Positions 33,290-42,523 of a stretch of DNA of 64,000 nucleotides are shown piece after piece. The notes beneath the pieces are model-generated. The model worked only from the letters and a program-made list of their open reading frames with translations, had not been told where the DNA came from and did no database searches. The DNA lies in the NCBI RefSeq assembly GCF_001050235.1, contig NZ_DF967972.1, forward strand, positions 1,788,409 to 1,852,408, written 5' to 3'. Every line of letters begins with the position of its first letter. Position 1 is the first letter of the stretch. A program made the translations under genes and the position numbers. Source of the stretch: Longilinea arvoryzae. GTDB taxonomy: Bacteria; Chloroflexota; Anaerolineae; Anaerolineales; Anaerolineaceae.

Positions 33290-34129
33290 ATGCACCCGAA
33301 ACAGAATTATTGTTTATTCGTAATGATCGTCGTTGGTTTGTCTTGCGCGATCCTGACTGGCACAGTTCAGGCGAGCACCCCGGTCGGCCAGGCTGGAACG
33401 GATGCTCCGGCCATCGGTTATGAGCGTCTGCCGATCAGCGCCGGATCGACCGGCCAGGGGCAGGACGGTCCGGCAGCCCCGACTGTTTCCGCAGGTGAGA
33501 CGATTCAGCCGGATTCTCAGACCAGCCTGGAAACTGTATTGACAACGGCCGGCGATTTTACCCTTTCGCTCGACGATGGATCCGCTGAATTCAACGTTGG
33601 CATCGGCGCCGCACGGGAAATGTTATTTCTGAATCGTTTTACCCCGGCTGCCAACCTGTATCCCTTTATGCTTAATGAAATCCGGGTGTTCTTTTCAGGC
33701 TGCGGTGGAGTGAGGGTTGGCGATGATATCACCCTGGTCGTCTATGAGAATACAAGCGCGAACACGGATCCGTCGAACGGCGCTGTTCTTCGCGCGCAGG
33801 TCCCGGCAACGGTCAAGGCCACAAATATCTGGAGCACTTACACGCTCGCGACGCCCATCGTCCTGAACGGGCCGGGGGATGTGCTGATCGGGGTGGTGGC
33901 CATGGAAAAACCGGGCACGGAATATTATCCGGCAGCCATCGACGTGACTCACAGTGCTGGGCGTTCCTGGGCCGGCTGGTGGACCGCATCGCCGCCGTCC
34001 AACTTCGCCCTGCCGCCGGACGGTTCATGGTCGCTGACGGACACTGAGGGAAACGCCGGCAACTGGATGATCCGCGGGTATGGAACGACGTCCAATCGAT
34101 TTATCTATTTGCCGCTGGTCACCCGGTAG
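33290..34129 (+). CDS. Secreted protein with C-terminal YLPLV-type motif
   Basis: A 279-residue exported protein. The signal peptide spans MHPKQNYCLFVMIVV and LSCAILTGTVQAS, with probable cleavage after VQA. The mature part is rich in Thr, Ser, Ala and Gly and beta-strands (AANLYPFMLNEIRVFFSGC, DDITLVVYENTSA, GDVLIGVVAMEK) like a carbohydrate-binding or adhesive domain. It ends in RFIYLPLVTR, the ..YLPLV.. C-terminal signature I associate with secreted proteins of Chloroflexota, so sorting or anchoring is plausible. AGGAGAAAATCA fixes the start. Function unknown. Confidence 0.7.
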   Translation: MHPKQNYCLFVMIVVGLSCAILTGTVQASTPVGQAGTDAPAIGYERLPISAGSTGQGQDGPAAPTVSAGETIQPDSQTSLETVLTTAGDFTLSLDDGSAEFNVGIGAAREMLFLNRFTPAANLYPFMLNEIRVFFSGCGGVRVGDDITLVVYENTSANTDPSNGAVLRAQVPATVKATNIWSTYTLATPIVLNGPGDVLIGVVAMEKPGTEYYPAAIDVTHSAGRSWAGWWTASPPSNFALPPDGSWSLTDTEGNAGNWMIRGYGTTSNRFIYLPLVTR

Positions 34130-34222
34130 AACTGCAGGCTGATCGACTCCGGGAAAGCCCGAGGGGAGTCCAGGAGGTTGGGTAAACAGGCTCCCCGGAT
34201 CCGGGCAATTTACGGAATAGAA

Positions 34223-34252
34223 TTGACGGTTTGGGGGGATGCGTGATAAAAT
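34223..34252 (+). promoter_or_regulatory. Promoter of tRNA-Lys
   Basis: TTGACG (34223-34228) and TAAAAT (34247-34252) with 18 bases between, 10 bases upstream of the tRNA 5' end. Confidence 0.65.
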
Positions 34253-34262
34253 CCTGTCCGTC

Positions 34263-34334
34263 GGGCGTGTAGCTCAATGGCAGAGCAGTGGCCTTTTAAG
34301 CCATTGGTTGAGGGTTCGAGCCCCTCCACGCTCA
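34263..34334 (+). tRNA. tRNA-Lys (anticodon TTT)
   Basis: A 72-nt cloverleaf. The acceptor GGGCGTG pairs with CACGCTC (one G-U), the anticodon loop is CTTTTAA (TTT), the T-arm is GAGGGTTCGAGCCCCTC, and the discriminator is A. CCA is not encoded. Its 3' half from the anticodon stem on is duplicated at 46546-46593. Confidence 0.95.
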
Positions 34335-34339
34335 CTTTT
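34292..34339 (+). repeat. attL-like copy: 3' half of tRNA-Lys
   Basis: Bases 34292-34339 (48 bp, from CCTTTTAAGCC in the anticodon arm to the tRNA end plus CTTTT) recur without a difference at 46546-46593 in the same orientation. Integrases commonly recombine at this part of tRNA genes. Confidence 0.85.
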
Positions 34340-34610
34340 GTTTTAAACCTATGAAGTTGGTTGAGCGCACCCGGAAGGGCATGATATTCGAGCCCCTCCA
34401 CGCTTACTATTGTTTTAAAGTAATGAGTTATGGGTTATGAGCGATGAGATTGGTCGAGGGCGCCCGGAAGGGTGTGATCTGAGTAACTCCACGCTCACTT
34501 TTGATTAAGGCAATGAGTAATGAGTAAAGATGTCGATTGTGGGCACCCGGGAGGGTGTAATTCGAGCCCTCGCGCAGTACCCAGCGGGCTCCACGCTCAC
34601 TTTAGATTTA
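34340..34610 (+). repeat. Tandem degenerate copies of the tRNA-Lys 3' end
   Basis: Downstream of the tRNA, three decaying partial copies of its 3' end with adjacent sequence follow in the same direction: TTCGAGCCCCTCCACGCTTA (34384-34403), a CTCCACGCTCACTTTTGAT copy (34487-34505) and an interrupted copy with ...GGGCTCCACGCTCACTTT (about 34561-34603). Each is preceded by a (C)GCACCCGGAAGGG(C/T)-type segment and followed by ATGAGT-rich spacer. The sequence after attR at 46594 has a similar ATGAGTGATGAG spacer. Confidence 0.75.
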
Positions 34611-34941
34611 CGTGAAAATCATGGGATGAGTGCGCCATTTCGGCAAATTTAGTGCCTTGGGCTGGTGTTTGCAGTCCATGCATTCGCACATCACTTTCTG
34701 AAAAAGGCTCAAAGGATATTCCTCATGCAAATAGATGTGATGTCATATGATTAATTGTCATATTGACAAGCATTATTTTGCGTGGATAATTGAAGACATA
34801 GGTAAGTAAGGACAGTGTACTAACTAATTACATTCTTTACTTCCATGTTTCCCCCGAACCCCAATCCTTATCAAGGAAATTCGCCATTTTGCAGGCTTTT
34901 GACTAAGCAGTACTTAAATTTAAACCTTTAGGAAAAGAAAA
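34611..34941. other. Regulatory spacer before the ROK gene
   Basis: No gene supported. It contains two TGTCATAT-type boxes (34741-34748 and 34756-34763), the second continuing into a TGTCA-TAT-TGACA inverted repeat at 34756-34768. They lie 170-200 bases upstream of the ROK start. Confidence 0.45.
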
Positions 34942-36060
34942 ATGGACAATGTTAAAGGCAGCCTGGAATTGATCAAACGAATGAACCGTTCCCTGGTGTT
35001 GGAAACGGTAAAGAATTTTCAGCCAATCAGCAGGGCTCAGGTCGCCAAGAAACTCAAATTAAGCAAGACTACGGTCGTGGCCATCGTGAATGACCTGGTG
35101 GAAAGAAAATTATTGACCGAGTTAGGTGAGGGCGCTTCATCCAAAGGCGGTGGCAGACCCGGAATGATGCTGGGCTTCAATCCCAAGTCCGCGTATGGAA
35201 TCGGCGTCGATATCGGGGGTACGAAAATCCAGGTGATCATCACCGATCTCATTGGCGAGATCGTCCTCGCCAAGAAAATTGAAACCACCAACAAAGTTGA
35301 TGAACTTATCTCGATAATCAAGGATTGTATTCAAGAAGCCGGTATTTCGGCCGAAAAGGTGATTGGGATGGGAATTGGCGTTCCGGGTACGACTCGAAAC
35401 GGGACGGTTGTCCTTGCGAAGAGCCTGGGCTGGCAAAACCTGGACCTAGAGTCGATCCTGAAATCCCAGTTTCATTTTCCCGTGTTTGTGAAAAATGACG
35501 TCCAGTACGCGTCGATGGGCGAGCGTTGGTTAGGCTCAGGTGACAATTCAAACAACATTTTCTTTATCGCCATTGGTACCGGGATTGGCAGCGCAATCAT
35601 CTGCGATGGGAGTCTGGTGACCGGGCAGCAAAACAGAGCCGGTGAGATTTGCTACCTGACCAGCCGGGATGATTTTATCCATGACCACGTCAATGTGTTG
35701 GGGAAGTCAAGCGTTTTCGAAGAAAAAGTATCCGGTTCATCATTGAGCCGTCACGAATATTCACCCGAGGAATTGTTCATACTCTATTCAAAGAGATCTC
35801 CGGAAGCCGTGCCGGTCATCAAGGATTTCATCATCGATCTTTCAGTTGCCATTGCCAATGTAATCAGTCTTCTCAATCCTGAATTTGTCATTATCGGCGG
35901 CGGGGTGTCTGATTCGATGGGTGTCGTCATTGATGAGATTCAAAGCACCGTAGCAAAAATAACGCCCACGCAGACTAAGGTGAGATTAGCCACATTGGGC
36001 GGCCAGGCTGGAGCTCTGGGCGCCATCGCTTATACATTCGAACGTGTCGAACAAAGCTGA
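34942..36060 (+). CDS. ROK family transcriptional regulator
   Basis: A 372-residue regulator. A helix-turn-helix lies at 30-53 (ISRAQVAKKLKLSKTTVVAI), and the ROK domain runs from about residue 85 with the ATP/sugar-binding GVDIGGTKIQVIITDLIGE (Asp90 in VDIGGT), GMGIGVPG and NDVQYASMGERWLG. The usual ROK zinc motif (C.CG..GC.E following GEIC) is absent: after AGEICYLTSRDDFIH no Cys-rich motif appears. Such proteins bind a sugar or sugar phosphate and repress a catabolic operon. It opens the island cluster; the SIS gene starts 6 bases after its stop. Confidence 0.88.
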   Translation: MDNVKGSLELIKRMNRSLVLETVKNFQPISRAQVAKKLKLSKTTVVAIVNDLVERKLLTELGEGASSKGGGRPGMMLGFNPKSAYGIGVDIGGTKIQVIITDLIGEIVLAKKIETTNKVDELISIIKDCIQEAGISAEKVIGMGIGVPGTTRNGTVVLAKSLGWQNLDLESILKSQFHFPVFVKNDVQYASMGERWLGSGDNSNNIFFIAIGTGIGSAIICDGSLVTGQQNRAGEICYLTSRDDFIHDHVNVLGKSSVFEEKVSGSSLSRHEYSPEELFILYSKRSPEAVPVIKDFIIDLSVAIANVISLLNPEFVIIGGGVSDSMGVVIDEIQSTVAKITPTQTKVRLATLGGQAGALGAIAYTFERVEQS

Positions 36061-36066
36061 TTAATC

Positions 36067-37137
36067 ATGGAGCAGAAGCCAGTGTCTCAGACGATGCGGA
36101 ATTATATCCTGGAACAAGGCATTACCATGCAACAGGTGATCGAACATGTTCCAGGTGAAGTGGAAGGCGTCCTGCAGAAAATAGGCCGACAATATAAGAG
36201 AATCTTATTGGTCGGTTCGGGCACTTCCTTGAATGCGGCGATTGCCGGCAAATACGTCATGGAAGAATACAACGATTGTGAAGTCCAAGTTGTGACTCCA
36301 TTCGACTTCATTCATTATTTTCCGGAAAAGCGCATCACGAATGACGCATTGGTCGTTGGCATATCGCAGACGGCACGCAGCACCGGTGTCATCGATTCGA
36401 TCCATCGCGCTCGCGAATATGGGGCTCGAACCCTGTTCCTGACCGCCGCCCCTCAGGCGGCGGGCGCCCAGTGCGCAGAAAGCATTCTAAATACCTGGAC
36501 CGGGGATGAATTCGTGGGTCCTAAAACCAAGGGTTTTACCTCGACCATGGCGGCGCTGTTCTATCTGGCGGCCGGACTTGGAGGGAAATCGATCGATCTG
36601 ACAACCATCCCCGGATTTATTTCAGAGACGATTGGCTCATCGGAAAAGGTACTGCCTGGGTTTGTCGATCAGTTTCTAGCGGCTCCGTCGTTAAAAATAA
36701 TTGGTTTTGGGCCCAACATGGCTGTGGCTCGCGAAGGGGGTTTAAAAGCCCTTGAGACCATCCGGATTCCGGTCGAGGTCTACGATGTCGAGGAATATAT
36801 GCACGGCCCATATCATTGCCTCGAAAAAGATACCTATATGATCTTTATCGCTCCACCCGGTAAAGGCCAGGAGCGAATCCTAAGGCTGTTCCAATTCGCG
36901 GACTGCATCACCAGCAACACTCTTGTCATTGGGGATGAAGATCTGGCAAGTACAGGCAGGATCAAGAACCTCGTTCCCCTTCCGTGCAATGTGGATGAAA
37001 TGCTAACGCCTTTGGGTTACATCATCCCATTGCAGATACTGGCCAATGACATCACTCTGAAAAAGGGCCGTCGCCCTGAGCTGTCTCGATATCCAAATTT
37101 CCATGCCATGATGGGCAGCAAGTTTACACCCCAATAG
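36067..37137 (+). CDS. SIS-domain sugar-phosphate isomerase/deglycase-like protein
   Basis: A 356-residue protein with two SIS domains, like the isomerase half of GlmS and the deglycases FrlB and FraB. Visible features are ILLVGSGTSLNAAIAG near residue 45, DALVVGISQTARSTGVID near 95, TKGFTSTMAALFYLAAG in the middle, the second-domain EGGLKALETIRI, then VEEYMHGPYHCLE and the C-terminal PLQILANDITLKKGRRPEL. SIS proteins act on sugar phosphates through aldose-ketose chemistry. In Amadori-compound operons they split the phosphorylated fructosamine. The ligand here is unknown. It lies inside the cluster with a PfkB kinase, which would supply the phosphorylated substrate. Confidence 0.85.
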   Translation: MEQKPVSQTMRNYILEQGITMQQVIEHVPGEVEGVLQKIGRQYKRILLVGSGTSLNAAIAGKYVMEEYNDCEVQVVTPFDFIHYFPEKRITNDALVVGISQTARSTGVIDSIHRAREYGARTLFLTAAPQAAGAQCAESILNTWTGDEFVGPKTKGFTSTMAALFYLAAGLGGKSIDLTTIPGFISETIGSSEKVLPGFVDQFLAAPSLKIIGFGPNMAVAREGGLKALETIRIPVEVYDVEEYMHGPYHCLEKDTYMIFIAPPGKGQERILRLFQFADCITSNTLVIGDEDLASTGRIKNLVPLPCNVDEMLTPLGYIIPLQILANDITLKKGRRPELSRYPNFHAMMGSKFTPQ

Positions 37138-37173
37138 CGAACATACTATACATTTCAAAGGATGGTAAAGCTT

Positions 37174-39270
37174 ATGAATAGATTAAAAATCGGGGTCGAT
37201 GTTGGAGGAACTTTTACCGATATCGTCGGTATTGATGATAATGGCAAAGTTTTCTACGCGAAAACTCCCTCGACTCCTCAAGATCAGAGTATTGGCGTTG
37301 TAACGGGCATTCGCCGGCTCTTGGCAGACCTGAATATGCCAACGGATGTGGTCAAGGAAATCGCCCATGGAACCACCGTTGCGACGAATACTTTGCTTGA
37401 ACACAATGGCGCCGTCACGGCCCTGATTACGACGGAAGGATTCCGGGACGTTCTTCAAATCGGCCGCCAGAGCCGGCCATTTCTTTATGATCTGCATGCG
37501 AAACGGCCGGAACCCTTGATTCCGCGCTATCTGCGTCAAGAAGCGTCTGAAAGGACCATCTATACCGGCACTATTTTGGTCCAGTTGGACGAAGAGAGAT
37601 TGAGAAAAACGGTCCGAGAATTAGTCGCTGAGGGCGCTCAATCCATTGCAGTTTGTTTTCTACATTCATACGCGAACGCGGAAAATGAGCAACGAGCCTT
37701 AAAGGTTATTAAAGAAGAAGCTCCTAAACTGTACGTGTCGGTATCCAGTGACATCCTGCCCGAGTTTCGAGAATATGAGCGCATGAACACGACCGTAATC
37801 AACGCTTACGTTCAACCCAGGATGGATCACTACGTATCTCAATTGACCAAGCATATCTCCGAGGCAGGGGTCGATGCGCCGCTGATGATCATGAAATCCA
37901 CCGGCGGCATGATGACCGATGCAATCGCGGCAAGTAAAAGCGTCAACACCTTACTCTCCGGCCCTGCTGGTGGGGTGTTGGCAGCCGAATTCTTATCGAA
38001 TATTTCCGGATACAAGAACCTGATTACCTGTGACATGGGAGGCACTTCCTTCGACGTCGCCGTGATCCAAAACGGCCAGGTCGGGATCGGCAACGAGGGC
38101 GTCATCGAAGGCTATCCGGTCATGTTCCCGCATATCGATATTACGACGATCGGCGCGGGCGGTGGATCGATCGCCTGGATCGACGCGGGCGGCGCCTTAC
38201 GAGTTGGGCCAAAGAGCGCCGGAGCCGTGCCAGGGCCGGTTTGCTACAGCAAGGGCGGAACGGAGCCTACCATTACTGACGCTCACGTGGCCATCGGATT
38301 TATCGGCACCGAATTGTTGGCCGGTGAGATGAAGATCGATGTCGATGCTGCCCGCCGCGCCATCCAGGAAAAATTGGCCGACCGATTGGGAATGAGCATC
38401 GAAGAGACTGCTGAAGGTATCCTGCGGGTCTCGAACGCCAACATGATTCGCGCAATTCGCACGATGACCGTGGAAAAAGGAATCGACCCGCGCAAATTCG
38501 CATTATTGCCGTTCGGTGGGGCCGGTGCCCTGCAGGCCGTCGAGCATGCGCGCGCTCTCGAGATCAAACACGTCATCATTCCGCCCGCTCCGGGTAACTT
38601 CTCTGCCTTTGGCTTGCTGGCAGCCCCCATTCGCTACGACGAAGTGGTAACTTACCGAGCGCGCCAGGATAAGGTTGACCTGAAGAAGATGGAAAACCTG
38701 ATGCGTGGTCTGGAAAAAACCGCCATGGACGAAATGAAGCGCGATGCGGTCGAGTCGTCTTCGATGTCCTTCGAATATAGCGCAGATATCCGGTATTTCG
38801 GGCAGGCGTATTCACTGAGCGTTCGCATTCATGACAGCTCCATGTCCGAAAGCACCTGGAACCAGGTCATCGCCGATTTCCACCAATGCCATATTCAGAC
38901 CTATGGCTTCAAGAATGAGCACGATCCCGTCGAAATTGTAAACCTGAGGCTTGCAGTTATCGAGAAGACAAATAACGCTGATCTTTACGCCAAGGGCAAG
39001 AAAGTATCCAATCCTGTTGTGAACCATACCACCCGATCGGTATTCATCAAGGATGGTTGGGTGCCAGCCGCAATTTACAAACGGGCTGATCTCCCGGTTG
39101 GATATACCATCCAGGGTCCTGCTGTGATCGAAGAACAAGGCTGCACCTCGGTATTGGGTCCGGGTGATGGTGCCACCATCGATGATAGGATGTCGATTGT
39201 TGTCACAGTCGCAAGCGTACAAGAATATGAGGATTGTTTGCACAATCTGATCATGAAAGCAGGAATGTAA
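37174..39270 (+). CDS. hyuA: Hydantoinase/oxoprolinase family protein, subunit A
   Basis: A 698-residue member of the HyuA/oxoprolinase A family, ATP-dependent amidase-type enzymes (5-oxoprolinase, N-methylhydantoinase, acetone or caprolactam-related). Features are the N-terminal IGVDVGGTFTDIVGIDDNGKV, AHGTTVATNTLLE and CDMGGTSFDVAVIQ (the two ATPase-fold phosphate loops), plus TTIGAGGGSIAWID and LLPFGGAGALQAVEHA. The start at 37174 has AAAGGA ten bases upstream; an ATG four codons earlier has none. HyuB follows after 5 bases. The substrate of this pair is not determined; a cyclic amide, imide or lactam is expected. Confidence 0.9.
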   Translation: MNRLKIGVDVGGTFTDIVGIDDNGKVFYAKTPSTPQDQSIGVVTGIRRLLADLNMPTDVVKEIAHGTTVATNTLLEHNGAVTALITTEGFRDVLQIGRQSRPFLYDLHAKRPEPLIPRYLRQEASERTIYTGTILVQLDEERLRKTVRELVAEGAQSIAVCFLHSYANAENEQRALKVIKEEAPKLYVSVSSDILPEFREYERMNTTVINAYVQPRMDHYVSQLTKHISEAGVDAPLMIMKSTGGMMTDAIAASKSVNTLLSGPAGGVLAAEFLSNISGYKNLITCDMGGTSFDVAVIQNGQVGIGNEGVIEGYPVMFPHIDITTIGAGGGSIAWIDAGGALRVGPKSAGAVPGPVCYSKGGTEPTITDAHVAIGFIGTELLAGEMKIDVDAARRAIQEKLADRLGMSIEETAEGILRVSNANMIRAIRTMTVEKGIDPRKFALLPFGGAGALQAVEHARALEIKHVIIPPAPGNFSAFGLLAAPIRYDEVVTYRARQDKVDLKKMENLMRGLEKTAMDEMKRDAVESSSMSFEYSADIRYFGQAYSLSVRIHDSSMSESTWNQVIADFHQCHIQTYGFKNEHDPVEIVNLRLAVIEKTNNADLYAKGKKVSNPVVNHTTRSVFIKDGWVPAAIYKRADLPVGYTIQGPAVIEEQGCTSVLGPGDGATIDDRMSIVVTVASVQEYEDCLHNLIMKAGM

Positions 39271-39275
39271 AGACT

Positions 39276-40961
39276 ATGGATGCGATTACTTTGGAAGTGA
39301 TGCGAAATCGTTTTTTCGCAATTACCGAGGAGATGGGTGCGGCGATCATCCGGACCGCGTATTCGACAAATATCAAGGATCGGCGGGACTGCTCTTGTGC
39401 TCTTTTTAATGTTAATGGTGATACGATCGCCCAAGCCGAACACATCCCGGTACACTCTGGCGTGCTGCCCTGGGGCGTCAAGGGGGCGCTGAGCCGGATT
39501 GATATGGCGCAACTTAAACCCGGCGATGTTCTGATGCATAACGATCCGTTTATCGGGGGTACGCACCTTCCGGACATCATCATGTTTTCCCCGATATTCT
39601 TTGCGGGGAAACTTGTTGCTTTCGTTGGCAATCTAGCCCACCATGTGGATGTGGGAGGTATGGTTCCCAGTTCTCTGACCCCCGATGCAACTGAAATTTT
39701 CCAGGAAGGAATTCGCTTCCCCCCCATCAAGATTCGCAAAGCGGGTGTTCTCGATCAGGAATTGATCAATATCCACCGGGCGAACGTCAGGACTCCTTAT
39801 ATTTGTGGCGGCGACTTGATGGCCCAAATTGCTGCAAATAACGTCGGTGAGCAGCGTTTCGAGGAGCTATGCCGTGAAGTCGGCGTCGACATGGTCGAAG
39901 AAGCGATCGTCGAACTGGAAAATTACTGCGACCGACGCATGGTAGCCGAGTTGGAGAAATTCCCAACCGGAACCTATGAGTTCTCGGATATTCTGGAAGG
40001 GGATGGGGCTACCACGGAAGAACCGTTGGTGATTAAAGTCAAGATTATCACCGGCGGCCCCCAGATGACCGTTGATTTTACCGGCACCTGTCCCCAGGTA
40101 AAGGGCTCAATCAATTGCGTCCGCCCGATGACGCTGGCCTGTATCTATTATGTGATTCGCGCGGTGACCGATCCTTCCATTCCGCCAAACGCCGGTTCTT
40201 TCAAGCGGATCAATGTGATCACGCCCGAAGGTTCGCTGGTAAATGCGGTATTCCCTGCTGCTACGGGCTCCGGAAACAGCATCACCTGCCAAAGATTGGT
40301 GGACGTGCTCTTGGGCGCGCTGGCGAAGGCAGTGCCCGATAAGGTCTGCGCGGCCGCAACCGGCTCGATGAACGGCATTCAAATCGGTGGATTCAACCCG
40401 GCTACCAATTCCTATTTCGTAAATGGTGAAACGGTCGGCGGTGGGTATGGCGGCATCATCGATCAAGATGGCACCAGCGGGGTCAACACCCACATGACCA
40501 ATACCCGAAACACGCCGGTCGAAGTCCTGGAAACGATTTTGCCGGTCAAGGTTTTGCATTATGGCCTGCGGGAAGATTCCGAAGGAGCGGGATTGCATCG
40601 GGGTGGATTCGGAATCGAACGCGTTTTCGAATTCTTAACCGATGACATTAACTGCCAGATCATATCGGATCGCGTGTACAGCAAACCTTGGGGACTAGCT
40701 GGCGGTAAAGAGGCCAGCGGCACCCGGTTCACGATCGAGCGGAAGGATGGACAAACCATTGAACTGTCCTCCAAGAACCGGGTGAAGTTCAATGCCCACG
40801 ATAAATTCTACATCCGCACGAGCGGAGGCGGCGGATGGGGTGATCCAAAGAAGCGTGATCCTATGCTGGTGGCTACAGATGTGAAAGACGGTTTGATCAG
40901 CCGGGAACGCGCAGATCAAGAATACGGCGTGAAGCTGGATGGAAAGGGAAAGGTCAAATAA
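39276..40961 (+). CDS. hyuB: Hydantoinase/oxoprolinase family protein, subunit B
   Basis: A 561-residue HyuB-family subunit. Recognisable segments are LEVMRNRFFAITEEMGAAI, DRRDCSCALFN, PGDVLMHNDPFIGGTHLPD, HHVDVGGMVPSS and, near the end, TSGGGGWGDPKKRDP. It forms the catalytic partner of HyuA. I take the ATG at 39276, preceded by AGGAATGTAAAG, over a longer frame that begins inside HyuA. After it a 179-base gap with no gene precedes the transporter block. Confidence 0.9.
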   Translation: MDAITLEVMRNRFFAITEEMGAAIIRTAYSTNIKDRRDCSCALFNVNGDTIAQAEHIPVHSGVLPWGVKGALSRIDMAQLKPGDVLMHNDPFIGGTHLPDIIMFSPIFFAGKLVAFVGNLAHHVDVGGMVPSSLTPDATEIFQEGIRFPPIKIRKAGVLDQELINIHRANVRTPYICGGDLMAQIAANNVGEQRFEELCREVGVDMVEEAIVELENYCDRRMVAELEKFPTGTYEFSDILEGDGATTEEPLVIKVKIITGGPQMTVDFTGTCPQVKGSINCVRPMTLACIYYVIRAVTDPSIPPNAGSFKRINVITPEGSLVNAVFPAATGSGNSITCQRLVDVLLGALAKAVPDKVCAAATGSMNGIQIGGFNPATNSYFVNGETVGGGYGGIIDQDGTSGVNTHMTNTRNTPVEVLETILPVKVLHYGLREDSEGAGLHRGGFGIERVFEFLTDDINCQIISDRVYSKPWGLAGGKEASGTRFTIERKDGQTIELSSKNRVKFNAHDKFYIRTSGGGGWGDPKKRDPMLVATDVKDGLISRERADQEYGVKLDGKGKVK

Positions 40962-41140
40962 CCCTTGAAGCTCTCAATTTGGGTGCAAATCCCATCAAAG
41001 AAATGATCCTCTGCGAGAGGAGGAAAAATAAAGAAGAGAAGAACTGGCGAAGCGTTGTTTATGTATCGATGAGGCAATTATTGGTATGAACCCATTAATT
41101 GCACAATCAGATCCAATAATGGAATGGTGGAGGACCAAGA
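40962..41140. other. Spacer before the ABC transporter genes
   Basis: AT-rich, with no gene supported. It holds a free-standing GAGAGGAGGAAAAATAAAG element (near 41017) resembling a ribosome binding site without a matching frame. Confidence 0.35.
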
Positions 41141-42508
41141 ATGTTCAAGAGAATAGAATGGGTTATGTGCGTAGTTCTGATCGTCGCTAGCATCGCTCTC
41201 TCAGCCTGTTCTCAGGCTACTCCTGCGGCGACGACCGAGGCGCCAGCAACCAGCAACGCCACTGAGGCAGCTACTGCCGAGTCAACTTCTGCTTCAACCT
41301 CTGCTACAACGGGTGAAGCCGTGACCTTAACGCTGGGAAGCTGGCGTACAGATGATTCTGCGGCAATTCAGCCGATCCTGGATAAGTTCCATGCCGCATA
41401 TCCAAACATTACCATTAAATTTTCCCCGACTCTTCCCACGGAATATGATGCCGCAATCACCACGCAACTGACCAGCGGCACGGGCGACGATCTCTATTAC
41501 CTGCGCTCGAAAGGCTCTGGCGCGGCTCACAAACTGTATGATGCCGGCTATTTTGTATCCATCGATGGTTTGCCGGGTTTGGAAAACATGCCGCAGGATG
41601 TAATTGACTCCTGGACCGGCTCGGATGGCCACGTTTTCGGTGTGGGTATTTACAAGAACTCGATGGGCTTGTTCTACAATGCCGACTTGTTCAAACAGCT
41701 AGATCTGCCCCTTCCGACGACCTGGGATGAACTTCTGGCGACAGCCCAAAAGTTCAAGGATGCCGGCATCACCCCGTTCGCAAATGGTTATGGCGAGCCG
41801 GCTTACGTTCGCTCCCTCTTCCTCTGGAACTGGATTCCGATGGTGATCGGCGGTAAAGACGGCCGCCTGGCCTACTTTAACGGCGTCGCCTGCCTGAACG
41901 ATGCCAATTGGACCCAGTTGTTCAAGATGGTCACGGATGTGACACCCTTCCTGCCCGACGGCGCGGCAGCTTTAACGAACTCGGATGCGCGCGAATACTT
42001 CATTCAGGGAAAGGCTGCGATGTTCTTCAACGGGTCCTATGATATCCCGATCATCCAGGCTGGAAACCCTGAATTCGAGTGGAGCATCATGGCCATCCCG
42101 CCGCTCGAGGGCAAGGAAAATTACATGGTAGCTGAACTGGATGCAGCGATCGGCATCAATTCGGCTTCCAAGCATATTGATGAAGCCAAGACCTTCCTTT
42201 CTTGGCTCACCACCCGCGATTTCGCCTCCATGGTTCCGGATAGCCTGGTCGGTAATTTCCCGGTTACGAAGGATAACGACATCACCACCAGCAATCCGTA
42301 CGCCCAAAAGTTCCTGGATCTGATGGCGGCGGCGAAGGGCACCGATGCTCGCTTCTATATGAATGGCGGCACGCCGGGTACTTCAAGCCTGTTCGTCGAT
42401 CTGACGGTAGCCGTTCTCAATGGAACGATGACCCCAGAACAAGCCTCCCAGGCTTTGTATGAAGGTATTTCTTCCTGGAGTGCTGAACAGAAAGCCTGCA
42501 AGAAATAA
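41141..42508 (+). CDS. ABC sugar-type substrate-binding lipoprotein (family 1)
   Basis: A 455-residue extracellular solute-binding protein. The signal peptide ends with the lipobox LSAC (Cys about 23) and is followed by a long Ala/Thr/Ser-rich linker. The mature protein has the family-1 pattern for carbohydrate import (TLTLGSWRTDDSAAIQPIL, FSPTLPTEYDAAITTQLTSG, VDLTVAVLNGTMTPEQASQ). It should bind the imported substrate outside the membrane. A perfect 15-bp hairpin follows the stop, then the permease genes. Confidence 0.9.
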   Translation: MFKRIEWVMCVVLIVASIALSACSQATPAATTEAPATSNATEAATAESTSASTSATTGEAVTLTLGSWRTDDSAAIQPILDKFHAAYPNITIKFSPTLPTEYDAAITTQLTSGTGDDLYYLRSKGSGAAHKLYDAGYFVSIDGLPGLENMPQDVIDSWTGSDGHVFGVGIYKNSMGLFYNADLFKQLDLPLPTTWDELLATAQKFKDAGITPFANGYGEPAYVRSLFLWNWIPMVIGGKDGRLAYFNGVACLNDANWTQLFKMVTDVTPFLPDGAAALTNSDAREYFIQGKAAMFFNGSYDIPIIQAGNPEFEWSIMAIPPLEGKENYMVAELDAAIGINSASKHIDEAKTFLSWLTTRDFASMVPDSLVGNFPVTKDNDITTSNPYAQKFLDLMAAAKGTDARFYMNGGTPGTSSLFVDLTVAVLNGTMTPEQASQALYEGISSWSAEQKACKK

Positions 42509-42523
42509 CCAGGAGATCGATCT

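Noticed and set aside
34210..34401. A minus-strand frame encoding VSVEGLEPSTNGLKG.
   Set aside because: It is the antisense of tRNA-Lys. The same peptide appears at 46449-46676 because the tRNA half is copied there. It is a known artefact of gene calling across tRNAs.
34340..34610. Considered as extra tRNA genes.
   Set aside because: Only the 3' parts are present, no acceptor 5' arm, D-arm or anticodon arm can be paired.
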